This document shows positions 62,091 to 64,000 of a DNA stretch of 64,000 nt, piece after piece; position 1 is the stretch's first letter, and every line of letters starts with the position of its first letter. The DNA is taken from the NCBI RefSeq assembly GCF_000737065.1, contig NZ_AQRC01000003.1:1-64000 (forward strand). The letters are read 5' to 3'. The stretch comes from Thioclava atlantica (GTDB lineage: Bacteria > Pseudomonadota > Alphaproteobacteria > Rhodobacterales > Rhodobacteraceae). A model generated the notes under the pieces. The model was not told the DNA's origin, searched no databases, and saw only the letters and a list, made by a program, of their open reading frames with translations. Both the position numbers and the translations under genes were made by a program.

Positions 62091-63565
62091 GCGAAGATCC
62101 CCTCGACGAACCAGCCCGGATCCTGCGGAGTGTGGAACATCCAGAGCCGCCAGCCCTGCCCGGTCTCCACCCGCCAGTAATCGCGCACCCCGCGCCGCCA
62201 GTTCGGATCGTCGAACCACCATTCGGGCGCGAGGCGCTCGGGCCCCTCGGCGCGTTCGGTGGTCAGGCTCAGGCGGCGCCAGCGGAAGCGGCGGGGCGGA
62301 TCGGGACTGTCCGCACTGAGCGGTTCGGGCGCAAAGAGGCGCAGCGGGCGGGGCTGCGGCGGGTGCCAGTTTCCCTCGGGTTCGGAGAAGGCGGCCGGCG
62401 CGATCAGGAAGCTGCGTTCGGGGATATGGCTTTCGGCGGGCAGGCAGCGCTGGACATTCTCGAGCCCGATCCGCAACCCGATCCGGGTGATCAGATCGCC
62501 CAGCCGGTCGCGGGTTTCGGTGGCCACCGCGCCGATCTGGCGGATGGGGAGCGGCTCGACCTGCGTGGCCTCGAGCCGCATCTGGTCGATCCCGAAACCC
62601 GCATCGACATCCTCGAGCCCGCGCGCGAAGAGCGGCGCGATGCGCTGCGGGTCGCGCAGGGGGGCGGCGAGGCGCAGCTCGACCTGCTGGCTGGCCTGAT
62701 CGACCCGGCGCAGGGTGAGCGCGAGCACCCGGGCCCCCGCCTCGCGCGCCTTGAGCTTGGCGCAGAGACGCGCGAGCAGGCGCCGCACGCCCTCCATGAC
62801 GTCCTCCCGGGCCCCGATCGGCTCGGGCAGCGTGAGCCGCACTCCGTAATGGGGGGGATCGGCGCGCGGGGAGATCTGTTCGGGTGCGGCGCCCAGCGCC
62901 TGGTCGAGCCGCGCCATCAGCCCCTTGCCGAAGCGCCGTGCCAGAGGGGCACGCGGCGTCCGGGTCAGGTCCCCGATGTCGCGCAACCCGAGCCGTTGCA
63001 GGCCCGTCACCGTCTCGGGCGGCAGGCGCAGCGCGGCCACGGGCAGAGGCGCGAGCGCGCGCATCCCCGCGCCCGGCGCAGCCCGCCCGGGGGCGAAATG
63101 CGCCAGCGCCCAGGCCGCCCCTCGGGTATCGGCGAGCCCCAGCCGGGCGGTGATCCGGGCGCGGGCGAGCCGGCCCTGCATTTCGCCCAGCATCGCCTCC
63201 TCGCCGCCCCAGAGGTGATCCGAGCCGGTGATGTCGAGCACCAGGCCATCCGCGCCTTCCAGCCCCACCCAGGGGCAATAGCGGGTGGCCCAGCGGCGCA
63301 GGCTCTCCTGGAACCGGGCCTCGCGGGGCGGATCGGCGGGTGCGGTCCGGAGCGCGGGGCAGAAGGCGCGCGCCTCCGACAGTGCCATGCCACAGGCGAG
63401 CCCCTGCCCTTCGGCCGCCGCGTTGAGACAGGAGATGCGGTCGGTATTGCCCTCGCGCCAGATCAGCGCGAAGGGCGCCTCGAGCGGGCATGCGCGCAGA
63501 ACCCGGTCGCTCGCCAACCGGGGAAACCAGATCGACATGATGCGCCGCGATCTCCCGTCGAACAT
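62087..63565 (-). CDS. imuB: ImuB, Y-family-like mutasome protein
   Basis: 492 residues: SIWFPRLASDRVLRA and the palm-like N-terminus resembling DinB/UmuC, but the catalytic DxD acids of active Y-family enzymes are not evident (ALIWREGNT in place of the first). A long C-terminal region binds DnaE2 and the sliding clamp; the tail RRLSLTTERAEGPERLAPEWWFDD and WRVETGQGWRLWMF are typical. An upstream LexA box lies 29 bases before the start. The start is 63565; 63538 is possible. imuA is not present directly upstream. Confidence 0.93.
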   Translation of the reverse strand: MFDGRSRRIMSIWFPRLASDRVLRACPLEAPFALIWREGNTDRISCLNAAAEGQGLACGMALSEARAFCPALRTAPADPPREARFQESLRRWATRYCPWVGLEGADGLVLDITGSDHLWGGEEAMLGEMQGRLARARITARLGLADTRGAAWALAHFAPGRAAPGAGMRALAPLPVAALRLPPETVTGLQRLGLRDIGDLTRTPRAPLARRFGKGLMARLDQALGAAPEQISPRADPPHYGVRLTLPEPIGAREDVMEGVRRLLARLCAKLKAREAGARVLALTLRRVDQASQQVELRLAAPLRDPQRIAPLFARGLEDVDAGFGIDQMRLEATQVEPLPIRQIGAVATETRDRLGDLITRIGLRIGLENVQRCLPAESHIPERSFLIAPAAFSEPEGNWHPPQPRPLRLFAPEPLSADSPDPPRRFRWRRLSLTTERAEGPERLAPEWWFDDPNWRRGVRDYWRVETGQGWRLWMFHTPQDPGWFVEGIFA

Positions 63566-63593
63566 CTCCAGACCCGTGTCTTCCGACTCAAAT

Positions 63594-63608
63594 GTTCTTA
63601 TTTTGTTC
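63594..63608. promoter_or_regulatory. LexA (SOS) box of imuB-dnaE2
   Basis: GTTC-TTATTTT-GTTC, the exact alphaproteobacterial LexA direct repeat GTTC-N7-GTTC, in an AT-rich segment directly upstream of imuB. Confidence 0.88.
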
Positions 63609-63660
63609 TTTTTAGGTCTGTCCGCATCCGGAGTCGAGTCATGCGCGGGCCCGGATGGGA

Positions 63661-64000
63661 TCAGCCCTGCGCGGCCGCCTCTTCGACGAAGGAGATCAGG
63701 CGCGGCAGGCAGCGGCTCTTGAGATCATGATGCTCGCAGATGAAAGCCCGGGCGGAGGCCCGCATCGGCGCGAAACTCCCGGGCTCTGCCAGCCCCTCGG
63801 TCAAGGCGCGCGACCAGCCGGGGATGTCGAAGAAATCGACGAGCCGCCCGGTCTGGCCATCGGCGATCACCTCGCGCACCGGGGCGGTATCGGAGGCGAC
63901 GATCGCGCAGCCCGCCGCCATCGCCTCCATCAGCGACCAGCTGAGCACGAAGGGATAGGTCAGATAGGCGTGGACCCGGCTCACATGGAGCAGGTTGACG
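63661..64000 (-). CDS. Glycosyltransferase family 4, N-terminus cut by window edge
   Basis: About 113 residues visible. They form the C-terminal part of a GT-B glycosyltransferase: VHAYLTYPFVLSWSLMEAMAAGCAIVASD is the sugar-nucleotide site with the E-x7-E region (SLMEAMAAG), followed by PVREVIADGQTGRLVDF. The frame stays open to the window edge (preceding residues VNLLHVSR). It is upstream of imuB on the same strand, so imuB starts a new transcript after it. Confidence 0.87.
   Translation of the reverse strand, partial: VNLLHVSRVHAYLTYPFVLSWSLMEAMAAGCAIVASDTAPVREVIADGQTGRLVDFFDIPGWSRALTEGLAEPGSFAPMRASARAFICEHHDLKSRCLPRLISFVEEAAAQG

Noticed and set aside
59679-62180. Open plus-strand frame of 833 codons antisense to dnaE2
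   Set aside because: No recognisable domain, and dnaE2 covers the region with conserved catalytic motifs.

Overview
The window reads as a stretch of a high-GC alphaproteobacterial chromosome, most likely family Rhodobacteraceae / Paracoccaceae. The basis is gene content and order: ScfR-type XRE regulator, sodium-symporter-type sensor kinase, aat-DUF2155-mlaD-NDUFA12 block, PuuD urate oxidase with cytochrome domain, TAXI/TRAP genes, an alphaproteobacterial GTTC-N7-GTTC LexA box, and short secreted proteins ending in a cysteine-containing basic tail. No rRNA, tRNA or CRISPR array was recognised.

Layout. 1-3540 is an accessory patch. It holds an IS66-family element entering from the left edge (tnpA, tnpB, partial tnpC, one terminal repeat), a lower-GC stretch with a frameshifted kptA (tRNA 2'-phosphotransferase), a complete GapR/DUF2312 gene, and then a second GapR gene whose 3' third is missing exactly where the base composition changes. 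3800-15900 is ordinary chromosome: a degenerate FadJ-like protein, a DksA-like protein, a split YeeE/YedE sulfur transporter, a stray FliM-like protein, a transporter-fused histidine kinase with a receiver protein and small membrane protein, ScfR, a lipoprotein and an MscS channel.

15900-30700 is a complete reductive pyrimidine catabolism locus. An ABC importer (NMT1/ThiY-like binding protein, two permeases, ATPase), a VOC protein, dihydropyrimidinase and beta-ureidopropionase form one minus-strand operon diverging from a RutR-like TetR gene across two RutR-type palindromes. A beta-alanine:pyruvate-type aminotransferase diverges from a second RutR paralogue across a third palindrome. PreA and PreT (dihydropyrimidine dehydrogenase) close the locus. 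31000-39700 carries accBC, a methyltransferase, aat, mlaD, NDUFA12, clpX/clpP and urate catabolism (uraH, puuD).

40000-43300 is a tightly overlapping four-gene operon (LpxH-like phosphatase, GT21 ceramide-glucosyltransferase-like enzyme, DedA, GT2) that looks like a glycolipid pathway. 44700-52000 pairs an aminotransferase and a beta-keto acid cleavage enzyme with a divergent RpiR regulator, a TAXI-TRAP transporter and a universal stress protein. 52000-58200 is a quorum-sensing and polysaccharide locus: luxR-luxI, a divergent LuxR-like ligand domain lacking its DNA-binding domain, then a UXS-like nucleotide-sugar enzyme, a membrane polysaccharide synthase and a secreted GH26 hydrolase. 58700-63600 is an SOS-type imuB-dnaE2 mutasome with a LexA box but no imuA beside it. 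A GT4 glycosyltransferase runs off the right edge.

The most interesting candidates are the quorum-sensing locus with its HTH-less LuxR paralogue and synthase/hydrolase pair, the aminotransferase/BKACE/TRAP catabolic module of unknown substrate, the GT21 operon, and a four-copy intergenic repeat, one copy of which is translated as the N-terminus of DnaE2.
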